This document shows positions 22,232 through 30,456 of a stretch of DNA of 64,000 nt, one piece after another. Under the pieces are notes generated by a model. The model ran no database searches. It worked only from the letters and a program-made list of their open reading frames with translations, and was not told where the DNA came from. Each line of letters opens with the position of its first letter. The first letter of the stretch is position 1. A program made the position numbers and the translations under genes. This stretch comes from XN24 sp047921455 (GTDB lineage Bacteria > Pseudomonadota > Gammaproteobacteria > Steroidobacterales > XN24): positions 18,919-82,918 of the forward strand of contig JBLRWC010000009.1 in the NCBI GenBank assembly GCA_047921455.1. The letters are read 5' to 3'.

Positions 22232-23136
22232 GACGGCCAGTCATCGCGCGCGTGGCGCCGCAATTGTCGACGGGTGCGCAGATTGTCAATAGTGAACACG
22301 GCAAGGCCGCTCCAGATCAGCGCGAACGTGACGACCCAGGCCGCGGTAAACGCCTCGCCGTAGACCAGCGTCGCCAGTAAAAAAGTCAGCGTCGGGCCAA
22401 GGTACTGAAAAAAACCGACCGTGACCAACGGCAGCCGCCGCGCAGCTTCCGCGAACCACAACAGCGGCAACAGCGTCACCGGACCCGCCAGCACCAGCAG
22501 CAGCGTGGTGCGCGTGTCAGCACCGAAAGAAGACGCGCCCTGGAGACCGAACCAGGCCAGCGCCAGCAGGGCGAGCGGCGCCATCAACAGCGTCTCGATG
22601 AACAATGCCGCCATGGCCGGCAGCCCGAGACGCTTGCGGATCAGGCCGTAAAAACCAAAGCTGAACGCGAGGGTCAGCGAAATCCACGGCAGTCCGCCGA
22701 GTTCGAAGGCCAGGCTGGCGGTGCCCATGGCCGCCAGGGCGACCGCCAGCGTTCGGCCGCGGCCCAAGCGTTCGTGCAGGAACACCATGCCGAGCAACAC
22801 GTTTACGAGCGGATTGATGTAGTAACCGAGACTGGTGGACATGACCTGGTCGTTGACGATGGCGTAGATGTACACCAGCCAATTCGTACTCACCAGCGCA
22901 GCCGTCAGGGCCAGCGCACGCACGGTCGGGGGGCTGGAAAGCGCCGTACGCACGGCTGGCCATGCGCTCACCAGGCTCACGAACACCGCGCCGAAGACCA
23001 CGCTCCACACGATACGATGCGCCAGCACTTCGATCGGCGGCACATGCGGTAGTAACTTGTAGTAAATCGGCGTCAGACCCCAGAAGCCGAAAGCCGCGAT
23101 CGCGTACAGCGATCCGGCCCGCCGCTCCGACGGCAC
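22228..23136 (-). CDS. rarD: EamA family transporter RarD
   Basis: A 302-residue drug/metabolite transporter with ten predicted membrane segments. FGFWGLTPIYYKLLPHVPPIEVLAHRIVWS near the N-terminus is the RarD signature; E. coli RarD has 296 residues. The substrate is unknown. I chose GTG at 23136, four bases after the thrB stop and preceded by AAGGAATCC, because it gives the right N-terminal length. An ATG at 23175 would add 13 residues and overlap thrB by 35 bases, and no good ribosome binding site precedes it. Position after thrB could suggest amino acid export, which is inference only. Confidence 0.88.
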   Translation of the reverse strand: MPSERRAGSLYAIAAFGFWGLTPIYYKLLPHVPPIEVLAHRIVWSVVFGAVFVSLVSAWPAVRTALSSPPTVRALALTAALVSTNWLVYIYAIVNDQVMSTSLGYYINPLVNVLLGMVFLHERLGRGRTLAVALAAMGTASLAFELGGLPWISLTLAFSFGFYGLIRKRLGLPAMAALFIETLLMAPLALLALAWFGLQGASSFGADTRTTLLLVLAGPVTLLPLLWFAEAARRLPLVTVGFFQYLGPTLTFLLATLVYGEAFTAAWVVTFALIWSGLAVFTIDNLRTRRQLRRHARDDWPS

Positions 23137-23140
23137 CGCC

Positions 23141-24073
23141 TCAGGATTCCTTGACGAGGTGGGCGCCAGGCGCATTGGGGCTGGAGATCCAGACCTCGCT
23201 GGCCACACCATCGGCGGCAAAACTGGCTGCCAGGGCTTTGCCGACCGAGTCGGCCTGCGCCACCGGCGCCCAGGCAAACACCGCCGGACCGCTACCCGAC
23301 AGCGAGCCGCCGAGCGCCCCGGCGGCCCGCCCCGCAGCCAGCGCCGCAGCCGCACCGGGCACCAGCACCATGCGTTGGGGCCAGATGATTTCATCCTGCA
23401 GGCAGCGCGCAAGTTGCGCCAGGTCATTGCGCAGGCAGCCGGCCACGAAACCGGCCAGCCAGGCGGACTGGCGCACCCAGCCCTCGAGCGACACGGTCGG
23501 CGAGAGAATGCGGCGCGCGTCACGGGTGCGCACCTCGAGCTCGGGATGACACAAGACGCAAGCGATGCCATCGGGCACTGGCAAGCGGGTGCAACGCAGC
23601 GGCCGGCCTGGCTCGGTCAGTACCAGTCCGCCATACAGTGATGCGGCAGCGTTATCCGGATGTCCCGCGCCACTGGCGGCGTTTTCTCCTTCCAGCGCAT
23701 ATTCGAGCAATGTCTCGTCGCCAAGACCGAGCGACCAGAGGGCGTTGGCGGCAACCACCGCGGCGACTGCCGAAGCGGCCGACCCTCCCATGCCGGAACC
23801 CAGCGGAATGCCCTTGTGAAGAGCCAGCTCCGCGCCATCGCGGATGCCATGATCCGCTGCCATGCGTAGCAGCGGGCGTGTCGCAGAATTGGCTTCGGGG
23901 TCGCGCGGCAGCTCGGTGAGCCGGCCGCTGATCTCGGTGAGCACGATACCCGGCGTGTCGCGCCGGCGCAGCGTCACCGTATCTCCCACCCCCGCAAGCG
24001 CATGTCCGAGCACATCAAAGCCGACACCGACGTTGCCGATCGAGGCAGGCGCAAACGCGGTAACGCTATTCAT
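23141..24073 (-). CDS. thrB: Homoserine kinase
   Basis: A 310-residue GHMP kinase that phosphorylates homoserine for threonine synthesis. The ATP-binding motif GIPLGSGMGGSAASAVAA lies near residue 85-103, and the C-terminal LGGSLSGSGPAVFAWAP is the third GHMP motif. The length equals E. coli ThrB (310). The ATG at 24073 (MNSVTAFAPASIGNVGVGFD) matches the family start. An in-frame ATG at 24151 would add 26 residues, but that stretch runs through a terminator-like hairpin. No thrA or thrC is adjacent; rarD follows within four bases. The hairpin just upstream points to attenuation control. Confidence 0.95.
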   Translation of the reverse strand: MNSVTAFAPASIGNVGVGFDVLGHALAGVGDTVTLRRRDTPGIVLTEISGRLTELPRDPEANSATRPLLRMAADHGIRDGAELALHKGIPLGSGMGGSAASAVAAVVAANALWSLGLGDETLLEYALEGENAASGAGHPDNAAASLYGGLVLTEPGRPLRCTRLPVPDGIACVLCHPELEVRTRDARRILSPTVSLEGWVRQSAWLAGFVAGCLRNDLAQLARCLQDEIIWPQRMVLVPGAAAALAAGRAAGALGGSLSGSGPAVFAWAPVAQADSVGKALAASFAADGVASEVWISSPNAPGAHLVKES

Positions 24074-24106
24074 CGTGGCTTTCGTGCTGTGCTTCCTGGC
24101 GAGCCG

Positions 24107-24133
24107 AAAAAAAGAACCCGCCTCGAAGGCGGG
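24107..24133 (-). terminator. Terminator-like attenuator in the thrB leader
   Basis: On the minus strand the arms CCCGCCT (24133-24127) and AGGCGGG (24123-24117) with loop TCG are followed by TTCTTTTTTT (24116-24107). This is a classic intrinsic terminator located 34 bases upstream of the thrB start. No minus-strand gene lies upstream (ppk1 is divergent), so it should act on the thrB transcript itself. A second possible stem GGCGAC/GTCGCC lies just upstream of it in the leader. Confidence 0.7.
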
Positions 24134-24189
24134 ATCAAGTCGCGGCGACATCTTGCTTGTTGGTTTGTCGTCGCCAGCGAGTGCCCGCC

Positions 24190-24218
24190 AGATTACCCCG
24201 CTTTCAAATCGATTGCAA
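24190..24218 (-). promoter_or_regulatory. Candidate thrB promoter
   Basis: Minus-strand TTGCAA (24218-24213), a 17-base spacer and TAATCT (24195-24190) would start transcription near 24183. The leader would then be about 110 bases and would contain the attenuator hairpin. The -10 is a weak match (3 of 6). Confidence 0.35.
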
Positions 24219-24287
24219 TTTCACTCGCACCCCTCAACTTTTTCCCCGAAGTCCGGCAAGATGGCTGTGCAACCCAGGAAAATCGAC

Positions 24288-26462
24288 ATGGCAAAGACAG
24301 CAGAACCCGTGCAGGCGACGCCGGCATCCTCGCCGGCCGAATTCGACCTTAATTCTCCCGAGTGGTACCTGAACCGCGAGCTGACCTGGCTGGCCTTCAA
24401 CCGCCGAGTGCTCCACGAGGCGGAGGACCCCCGGACACCGCTGCTGGAGCGGGTCAAGTTCCTCGCCATCGTCAGCTCGAACCTGGACGAGTTTTTCATG
24501 AAACGCGTCGGCGGACTTAAGCAGCAACAGGGCGCCGGTGTCCAGGAACTGTCTGTCGATGGCCGCACGCCCGAGCAACAACTCAGGGAGTGCGAGGCCG
24601 AAGTCCGCGTCATCAAGGATCTCAAGGATCAACTGTTTCGCGAATTACAGGCGGAATTGCAGTCCAACGGCATCCGGCTGAGTCGTTATTCCGAACTGGC
24701 CGCCGACCAGCAGTCCGAGGTGCGTGCCTGGTACCTGGAGAACATCTACCCGCTGTTGACGCCGATCGGCATGGATCCCGCCCACCCCTTCCCTTTCATT
24801 TCCAACCTTTCGCTTAATTTGCTGGTCACGGTCAAGCGCCCGCCCGGTGCCCAGGGCCCGCGGCTGGTCCGCATCAAGGTGCCCGTCGGGGGTGGCATTC
24901 CACGCCTCATCCGCGTCGGCGATGAGGCGCATTTCGTGCCGCTGGAAGACGTCATTGCCCACAACCTGGACCAGCTCCTGCCGGAACTGGAGATCGAGCA
25001 GTGGGATCTTTTCCGCGTGACCCGCAACGCCATCGTGGAGCCCTACGAAGAGCAGGCGAACGACCTGCTGCAAGTGATCGAGGCCGAGCTGCGCGACCGC
25101 AAATTTGCCCCGACCGTCCGGCTCGAAGTCAGCGCAGGCACCTCGCCCGTGCACCGGGGCATGCTGGCGGCCGAACTGGGCCTGGACGAAACCACGGACG
25201 TGTTCGAAGTCGATGGGCTCATGCAGCGCCGCGACCTGCTCGAGCTGCTCGCGCTCGACCGGCCGGACCTGAAAGATCCGCCCCATCACCCCATCGAGCA
25301 TCCCAAGCTCATGGATGCGCCCAACATATTCCACCTGGTTCGCAACAGCGGCCCGATCCTGTTGCAGCATCCGTACGAGTCGTTCGTCACTTCGGTCGAA
25401 CGCTTCCTCCGCGAGGCCAGCCAGGACCCGAAGGTCCTCGCGATCAAGATGACCTTGTACCGCACGGCGCGCAAATCGAAAATCATCGAATACCTGATCG
25501 ACGCTGCCGAGAACGGCAAGCAAGTCGCCGTCGCGGTCGAGCTCAAGGCCCGCTTCGATGAAGAGGCCAACGTTCGCTGGGCCAATTCGCTCGAGGAAGC
25601 CGGCATCCATGTGTCGTACGGTGTGATCGGCCTCAAGACGCATGCCAAGGTGATTTTCGTGCTCCGGCGCGACTACGACGGACTAAGGCGCTATGCGCAT
25701 CTCGGCACGGGCAATTACCACGCCGGTACGGCGCGCCTGTACAGCGATCTCGGCCTGCTGACCAGCGATCCGGTTCTCGGCGCCGACCTGACGGAGCTGT
25801 TCAATTTCCTGACCACGGGCTATGTGGCGCAGCGGAATTACCGCAAGCTCGTGCCTGCTCCCACCCACCTCAAGCGTGCGCTGCTCGAGCGCATCGACCG
25901 CGAAATCGCCCTCCATAGCGCGGCGTCGCCCGGCCGTATCCAGTTCAAGACGAACGCGCTGGAAGATTCCAAAATTACCCGGGCCCTTTATCGCGCCTCG
26001 ATGGCGGGCGTCCAGGTCGACTTGATCGTCCGCGACAGCTGCCGGCTGCGAGCCGGGGTGCCCGGGCTGTCTGAGAATATCCGGGTCATAAGCATCGTCG
26101 GGCGCTTCCTCGAGCACTCGCGCATCTACTATTTCCGCAACGGCGGCGCCGAGGAATATTTCATCGGTTCCGCCGATTGCATGACGCGCAATCTCGAAGC
26201 GCGCGTGGAAACCGTTTTTCCCGTGGACGACCCGGATTGCCAGCAGGCGCTGCGCGAAATCCTCGACGTGCAGTCCAATGACCAGCGCAATGCATGGGAA
26301 ATGCAGCCAGACGGCAGCTATCTGCAGCGCCAACCCGCCGCGAGCGAGGACCAGGCCGGCGCGCAGGAAATCCTGATCGCCAAGGCACAGAAACGGGCTC
26401 GGGCAAGCAGTCGGAAGAAACTTCACGGGCGCGGCAAACGCCGCGGACGTTTCCCGGGCTAG
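24288..26462 (+). CDS. ppk1: Polyphosphate kinase 1
   Basis: A 724-residue PPK1 (E. coli 688) that reversibly makes polyphosphate from ATP. The N-terminal domain starts WYLNRELTWLAFNRRVLHEA and contains SSNLDEFFMKRVGGL. The catalytic His452 lies in GLKTHAKV, followed by YAHLGTGNYH. The second conserved His is in LEHSRIYYFRNGG near the C-terminal domain. The ATG at 24288 follows AGGAAAAT; an ATG nine codons earlier lacks such a site. An Arg/Lys-rich tail (about 700-724) is unusual for the family but common in this high-GC context. It ends in a stop overlapping that of the convergent small gene. No exopolyphosphatase gene is adjacent. Confidence 0.96.
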   Translation: MAKTAEPVQATPASSPAEFDLNSPEWYLNRELTWLAFNRRVLHEAEDPRTPLLERVKFLAIVSSNLDEFFMKRVGGLKQQQGAGVQELSVDGRTPEQQLRECEAEVRVIKDLKDQLFRELQAELQSNGIRLSRYSELAADQQSEVRAWYLENIYPLLTPIGMDPAHPFPFISNLSLNLLVTVKRPPGAQGPRLVRIKVPVGGGIPRLIRVGDEAHFVPLEDVIAHNLDQLLPELEIEQWDLFRVTRNAIVEPYEEQANDLLQVIEAELRDRKFAPTVRLEVSAGTSPVHRGMLAAELGLDETTDVFEVDGLMQRRDLLELLALDRPDLKDPPHHPIEHPKLMDAPNIFHLVRNSGPILLQHPYESFVTSVERFLREASQDPKVLAIKMTLYRTARKSKIIEYLIDAAENGKQVAVAVELKARFDEEANVRWANSLEEAGIHVSYGVIGLKTHAKVIFVLRRDYDGLRRYAHLGTGNYHAGTARLYSDLGLLTSDPVLGADLTELFNFLTTGYVAQRNYRKLVPAPTHLKRALLERIDREIALHSAASPGRIQFKTNALEDSKITRALYRASMAGVQVDLIVRDSCRLRAGVPGLSENIRVISIVGRFLEHSRIYYFRNGGAEEYFIGSADCMTRNLEARVETVFPVDDPDCQQALREILDVQSNDQRNAWEMQPDGSYLQRQPAASEDQAGAQEILIAKAQKRARASSRKKLHGRGKRRGRFPG

Positions 26463-26914
26463 AAGTCGGACAGCATATTGGCGTTACGGGCAAGCTTGTG
26501 TTTTTCGCGGTCTGCGCGATCGCGCAGGCTGGCAAACAGCGCCTTTTGCTCCGGTGTGCCGCTCTTGCCCTCGAGCTCGAGACACAGGTCCTCGAGCCAT
26601 TTAGCCACCGCGAATGCCACGCCGAGCAATTGTTCCGGGTCGGCATCGGGCTGCAACCCGTCACGTATCTGCCGCTTGATGTCGACGTCGTCTATCGTAA
26701 ACGGATCCCATTCCTTCAGTGACTTGTCCTTCGAGCCATGGGCAAAGCTGCGCACCGCCTTGGTCATCTCGAGTTCACGCGTCGTCATGTAGTCGAGCAA
26801 CATGCGTGCGCGTGGCTCCGCCAGTCGCTCGCTCAATTCCGTGTACTGCGAGGCAAGCTCCTCGTGGAACCGCTCGAGGTAGTGGAGCACTTCACCCGTT
26901 TGCTCGAATCTCAT
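26459..26914 (-). CDS. Small all-helical, possibly ferritin-like protein
   Basis: A 151-residue soluble, highly charged, predicted four-helix protein. Carboxylate/His-rich helices (LHYLERFHEELASQY near 10-25, TTRELEMTKAVRSF near 44-57, and REKHKLARN near the C-terminus) suggest a ferritin- or rubrerythrin-like iron-binding bundle, but a complete E-x-x-H pair set is not obvious. I do not recognise the family with certainty. It starts 16 bases after nqrM with a GGGAG ribosome binding site, so it appears to be the eighth gene of the nqr operon. The stop overlaps that of ppk1 on the other strand by three bases. Confidence 0.6.
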   Translation of the reverse strand: MRFEQTGEVLHYLERFHEELASQYTELSERLAEPRARMLLDYMTTRELEMTKAVRSFAHGSKDKSLKEWDPFTIDDVDIKRQIRDGLQPDADPEQLLGVAFAVAKWLEDLCLELEGKSGTPEQKALFASLRDRADREKHKLARNANMLSDF

Positions 26915-26930
26915 CGTGACAGCTCCCGTT

Positions 26931-27134
26931 TCACTGCTCGGTCGCCCCGGCCATGCGCTGCAACTTTCGCGGGCAGGGACGACGACATGTGCCGCCGCAG
27001 TCCGATGCTACGCCTGGCACCTGGTTCAGCCCGCCGCAACTTCCCTCGATGCGCCCGCGTCCGGCCATCACGCCAATCGACATCCCGGCGATGACGGCCG
27101 CAAACAACAAAAACGCAATCAGGAAAGTCGCCAT
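26931..27134 (-). CDS. nqrM: Na+-NQR maturation factor NqrM
   Basis: A 67-residue protein with one N-terminal membrane helix (residues 3-24) and a Cys-rich tail GSCGGLNQVPGVASDCGGTC. This is the DUF539/NqrM pattern of conserved cysteines. NqrM is needed for assembly of active Na+-NQR, probably by delivering iron to the NqrD/NqrE site. The ATG at 27134 has TTGGAGG upstream and lies four bases after the nqrF stop. The longer open frame would overlap nqrF and has no family resemblance. Confidence 0.92.
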   Translation of the reverse strand: MATFLIAFLLFAAVIAGMSIGVMAGRGRIEGSCGGLNQVPGVASDCGGTCRRPCPRKLQRMAGATEQ

Positions 27135-27138
27135 CCAC

Positions 27139-28359
27139 TCAGCCTCCAAAGTCGTCCAGGAGAATGTTCTCTTTTTCCACACCCAGGTCAAACAACATTT
27201 TCAACACGGCCTGGTTCATCATCGGCGGCCCGCAGATGTAGTACTCGATATCTTCAGGCGCCGGATGGTCCTTCAGGTACTCCCGGTACAGGACTTCGTG
27301 GATAAAGCCCGTATACCCCTGCCAGTCATCCTCCGGCAGCGGGTCCGAGAGCGCAACCTGCCACCCGAAGTTTTCATGCCGTTTTGCCAGTTCTTCGAAC
27401 TCTTCCTGGTAGAACATTTCCCGCCGGCTGCGCGCACCGTACCAGTAACTGATCTTGCGATCGCTGCCCAGTCGCTTGAGCTGGTCGAAGATATGCGCCC
27501 GTAATGGCGCCATGCCGGCACCGCCGCCTATGAACACCATTTCGTTCTTCGTGTCTTTTGCGAAGAAGTCTCCGTAAGGCCCTGAAATAATTACCTCATC
27601 GCCTGGCTTTAAACCGAAGATATACGAGGACATCAGGCCCGGTGGCAGCCCCTCCGTGCGCGGCGGCGGAGTTGCCACCCGCACGTTCAACATGATGATG
27701 CCTTTTTCCTCCGGGTAGTTCGCCATCGAATAGGCTCGCATCACCGGCTCTTCGACCGTCGATTCCAGCTTGAAAAGCTCGAAACGCTCCCAGTCGCCAC
27801 GGAATTCTTCGGGAACCTCGATATCCGCGTAGCTCAGGTGATGCGGCGGCGCCTCGATCTGGATGTAACCGCCGGCCCGGAACTTCATGTCCTCGCCCGC
27901 GGGCAGCTCGAGCACCAGCTCCTTGATGAAAGTCGCCACGTTCCGGTTGGAACGCACGCGGCACTTCCAGCGCTTGACCCCGAAAACCTCTTCCGGGACT
28001 TCGATGCGCATGTCCTGCTTGACCATGACCTGGCAGGAAAGACGTTCGCCGGCCGCCGCCTCACGCTTGTTGATGTGCGAACTTTCCGTGGGCAAGAGCA
28101 CCCCGCCGCCCTCTTGCACCTTGACCTTGCACTGCCCGCATGTGCCGCCACCGCCACACGCGGAAGCGACGAACAGCTTGGCGTCGCTGAGTGCGCCAAG
28201 CAGCTTGGTGCCCACCGGCGCCTGGATGGTCTTCTCGTCGTTGATCAGGATATTCACCTGGCCGGTCGCCACCAGGCGCGAGCGCGCCACCAGGATGATG
28301 AACACCAGTGACATCACGATCGCCGTGAAAAAGAATACGCCAAGCCCGATAACCAGCAT
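27139..28359 (-). CDS. nqrF: Na+-NQR subunit F (NADH-oxidising)
   Basis: A 406-residue NADH dehydrogenase subunit that takes electrons from NADH to FAD and a [2Fe-2S] cluster. One N-terminal membrane helix is followed by a ferredoxin domain with C-x5-C-x2-C (SACGGGGTCGQCKV) and a fourth Cys in RLSCQVMV. Then come the FAD motif RAYSMANYP and NADH-binding GGGAGMAPLRAHIF and YYICGPPMMNQAV. The ATG at 28359 is preceded by AGGAGACG. It lies eight bases after nqrE. Length matches Vibrio NqrF (407-408). Confidence 0.97.
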   Translation of the reverse strand: MLVIGLGVFFFTAIVMSLVFIILVARSRLVATGQVNILINDEKTIQAPVGTKLLGALSDAKLFVASACGGGGTCGQCKVKVQEGGGVLLPTESSHINKREAAAGERLSCQVMVKQDMRIEVPEEVFGVKRWKCRVRSNRNVATFIKELVLELPAGEDMKFRAGGYIQIEAPPHHLSYADIEVPEEFRGDWERFELFKLESTVEEPVMRAYSMANYPEEKGIIMLNVRVATPPPRTEGLPPGLMSSYIFGLKPGDEVIISGPYGDFFAKDTKNEMVFIGGGAGMAPLRAHIFDQLKRLGSDRKISYWYGARSRREMFYQEEFEELAKRHENFGWQVALSDPLPEDDWQGYTGFIHEVLYREYLKDHPAPEDIEYYICGPPMMNQAVLKMLFDLGVEKENILLDDFGG

Positions 28360-28367
28360 TGCGTCTC

Positions 28368-28976
28368 CTAGAGCTGGATGCCTGAGAAGGCCATGAACGC
28401 CATCGCCATCAGGCCCGTTGAAATGAAGGTGATCCCCAGTCCCTGCAGGCCGTCCGGCACATCGCTGTACTTGAGCTTCTCGCGAATTCCCGCCAGCGCG
28501 ACGATCGCCAGCGCCCAACCGACGCCGCTGCCGAGGCCGTAGGTCACGCTCTGCGCGAAATCGTAATTACGCTCGACCATGAACAGGCTGCCGCCGAGAA
28601 TGGCGCAGTTCACCGTGATCAACGGCAGGAATATACCGAGCGCGGCGTACAGCGCAGGGAAAAAGCGGTCCAGGGTCATTTCGAGGATCTGCACCATCGC
28701 CGCGATGACGCCGATATAGGTGATCAGGCCCAGGAACGATAAATCCACGTCCGGCAGCCCGGCCCAGTCCAGCGCGCCCGGCCGCAGCAGAAACATGTAG
28801 ATGAGGCTGTTGGCCGGCACGGTGATCGCCTGCACCACGACCACGGCAAGGCCAAGGCCGATCGCCGTCTCGACCTTTTTGGACACCGCGAGAAAGGTGC
28901 ACATACCGAGGAAAAATGCGAGCGCGAGATTCTCGATAAAAACCGCGCGCAAAAACAGACCGACCAGGCCTTCCAT
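28368..28976 (-). CDS. nqrE: Na+-NQR subunit E
   Basis: A 202-residue membrane subunit with six helices. It has the half-site sequences ENLALAFFLGMCTFLAVSKK and LPLITVNCAILGGSLF, whose cysteines together with NqrD's coordinate an intramembrane iron centre. It is homologous to RnfA but belongs to the nqr cluster here. The ATG at 28976 shares one base with the nqrD stop (TGATG). Confidence 0.97.
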   Translation of the reverse strand: MEGLVGLFLRAVFIENLALAFFLGMCTFLAVSKKVETAIGLGLAVVVVQAITVPANSLIYMFLLRPGALDWAGLPDVDLSFLGLITYIGVIAAMVQILEMTLDRFFPALYAALGIFLPLITVNCAILGGSLFMVERNYDFAQSVTYGLGSGVGWALAIVALAGIREKLKYSDVPDGLQGLGITFISTGLMAMAFMAFSGIQL

Positions 28977-29635
28977 CAGACCACCTCGGTCCGCTGGGCG
29001 GAGTGAATCCGGAACTCGGGCTTCTCCACCTGGGCCGGTTGCCAGGAGCGAATGGCCCAGATCATCAGACCGATGATGAAAAAGGCTGACGGCGCCAGCA
29101 GCATGAGGCCGTTCGGCACATACCAGCCGCCCTCCGTCGCCAGCGGCAGAATCTCGAAGCCAAACAGCTTGCCGGAGCCGAACAGCTCGCGACAAAAGGC
29201 CACCACCAGTAGCACGGCCGCGTAACCCAGGCCGTGGCCTACGCCGTCAAGCACGCTGGGCAGAACCGGGTTGCTGGACGCAAACGCTTCGGCGCGACCG
29301 AGCACGATGCAATTGGTAATGATCAGGCCGACGAAAACGGACAGCTGGCGGCTGATGTCGTAAGCGAAAGCCTGCAGGAACTGGTCCACCAGGATGACCA
29401 GCGAGGCGATGATGGTCATCTGGATAATGATGCGGATATTGCCCGGCATATGGTCGCGAATCGCGCTGATCGCGGCACTCGATGCGCCGATGACAAAGAT
29501 GAGCGCCAGTCCCATGATCAACGCTGGGATCATCTGCGTGGTGACCGCCAGCGCCGAGCAGACGCCGAGCACCTGCAGGGTGATCGGGTTGCGCGTCACC
29601 ACCGGCTCGAAAAGTATCTTGCTCTTGCCGTTCAT
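28976..29635 (-). CDS. nqrD: Na+-NQR subunit D
   Basis: A 219-residue integral membrane subunit, sister of NqrE in inverted topology. LGVCSALAVTTQM and GLIITNCIVLGRAEAFA carry the two conserved cysteines for the shared iron site. The C-terminal cytosolic tail is longer than usual (QPAQVEKPEFRIHSAQRTEVV region). Its ATG overlaps the nqrC stop by four bases and its stop overlaps nqrE by one base. Confidence 0.97.
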   Translation of the reverse strand: MNGKSKILFEPVVTRNPITLQVLGVCSALAVTTQMIPALIMGLALIFVIGASSAAISAIRDHMPGNIRIIIQMTIIASLVILVDQFLQAFAYDISRQLSVFVGLIITNCIVLGRAEAFASSNPVLPSVLDGVGHGLGYAAVLLVVAFCRELFGSGKLFGFEILPLATEGGWYVPNGLMLLAPSAFFIIGLMIWAIRSWQPAQVEKPEFRIHSAQRTEVV

Positions 29636-30456
29636 TCGCCCTCCTCTCGCATCTTCGCCAGGAACGGTCCGAAGCCGTGTTCACCCAGCCAGAACTGCAC
29701 CATATTGCTGACACCCTGGGCCGTCAGGGTAGCCCCGGAAAGCCCGTCCACCGACCAGTCGGCCGCCTCGGATTGCGGATCGACGCTGCCGCGTACCACT
29801 TGCAGCCGCACATCGCCGTCCGGTCCGAATACCTGCCGGCCTTCCCAGCGCTCCAGCCAGCGCGGGTTTTCGATTTCTCCGCCCAGCCCTGGCGTCTCCG
29901 CGTGCTGGTAAAACACGAGCCCCTCGACTTCCCGAGTGTCGCCCGACAGCGCCAGGAAGCCATACATGGTCGACCACAGGCCGTAACCGTGTACCGGCAG
30001 GATGATTTTCTCCAGCGTTTCGTCCGTGTAAATAAGATAGACCGGCGCGTAATTGGCCATGCGACGGATGCCGGCGATGTCTTCCCAGGGTGGCAAGACA
30101 CGGCTGATGGACGGATCGCGCGAGGCAATCTGCTGATTGAATGTGCGCGGATCAAATGCGTCGCTGAACTCCCCGGTCTCGAGGTCGACCAGGCGGACCG
30201 TCACGCCGGCGAACAATTCCTCGACAGACCGACCCGGCTCCTCGAGACCCGCGACCTCGAGGATGCGGGCCATGCGGGCCAATTCCACATTGCGTGCCTG
30301 CAGCGGGCTCAGCACCACGGCGGCCGAGGACACCAGCACGGAGCAGACCAGCGACAGGACGACAGTCACCAGCAGCATCTTGGCGACGCTGTCGTTGGGT
30401 AGCGCCGCGATGCGGGCCGCCAGTCCGCGGGGCCGCGGTTCGTGCTGCTCAGACAT
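29632..30456 (-). CDS. nqrC: Na+-NQR subunit C (covalent FMN)
   Basis: A 274-residue periplasmic-facing subunit with one N-terminal membrane helix (about residues 27-50) and an FMN-binding domain. The covalent flavin attachment motif is DGLSGATLTAQGV, with Thr243 as the likely phosphoester site. The flavin transferase ApbE needed for this is not in the window. The ATG at 30456 overlaps the nqrB stop by eight bases. A hydrophilic N-terminal extension of about 25 residues (EQHEPRPRGLAARIAA) precedes the helix. Confidence 0.95.
   Translation of the reverse strand: MSEQHEPRPRGLAARIAALPNDSVAKMLLVTVVLSLVCSVLVSSAAVVLSPLQARNVELARMARILEVAGLEEPGRSVEELFAGVTVRLVDLETGEFSDAFDPRTFNQQIASRDPSISRVLPPWEDIAGIRRMANYAPVYLIYTDETLEKIILPVHGYGLWSTMYGFLALSGDTREVEGLVFYQHAETPGLGGEIENPRWLERWEGRQVFGPDGDVRLQVVRGSVDPQSEAADWSVDGLSGATLTAQGVSNMVQFWLGEHGFGPFLAKMREEGE

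Noticed and set aside
23137..23571. N-terminal extension of rarD
   Set aside because: The frame upstream of the rarD start lies within thrB in another frame, reads as Arg/Ser/Pro noise, and has no membrane helix.
24074..24151. 26-residue N-terminal extension of thrB
   Set aside because: The added codons run through the terminator-like hairpin, and ThrB family members begin at the MNSVTAFAPAS position. The weak site before 24151 gives no support.
24134..24183. Threonine-type leader peptide upstream of thrB
   Set aside because: No short frame with a run of Thr or Ile codons is visible, so a classic thr-operon leader peptide cannot be claimed.
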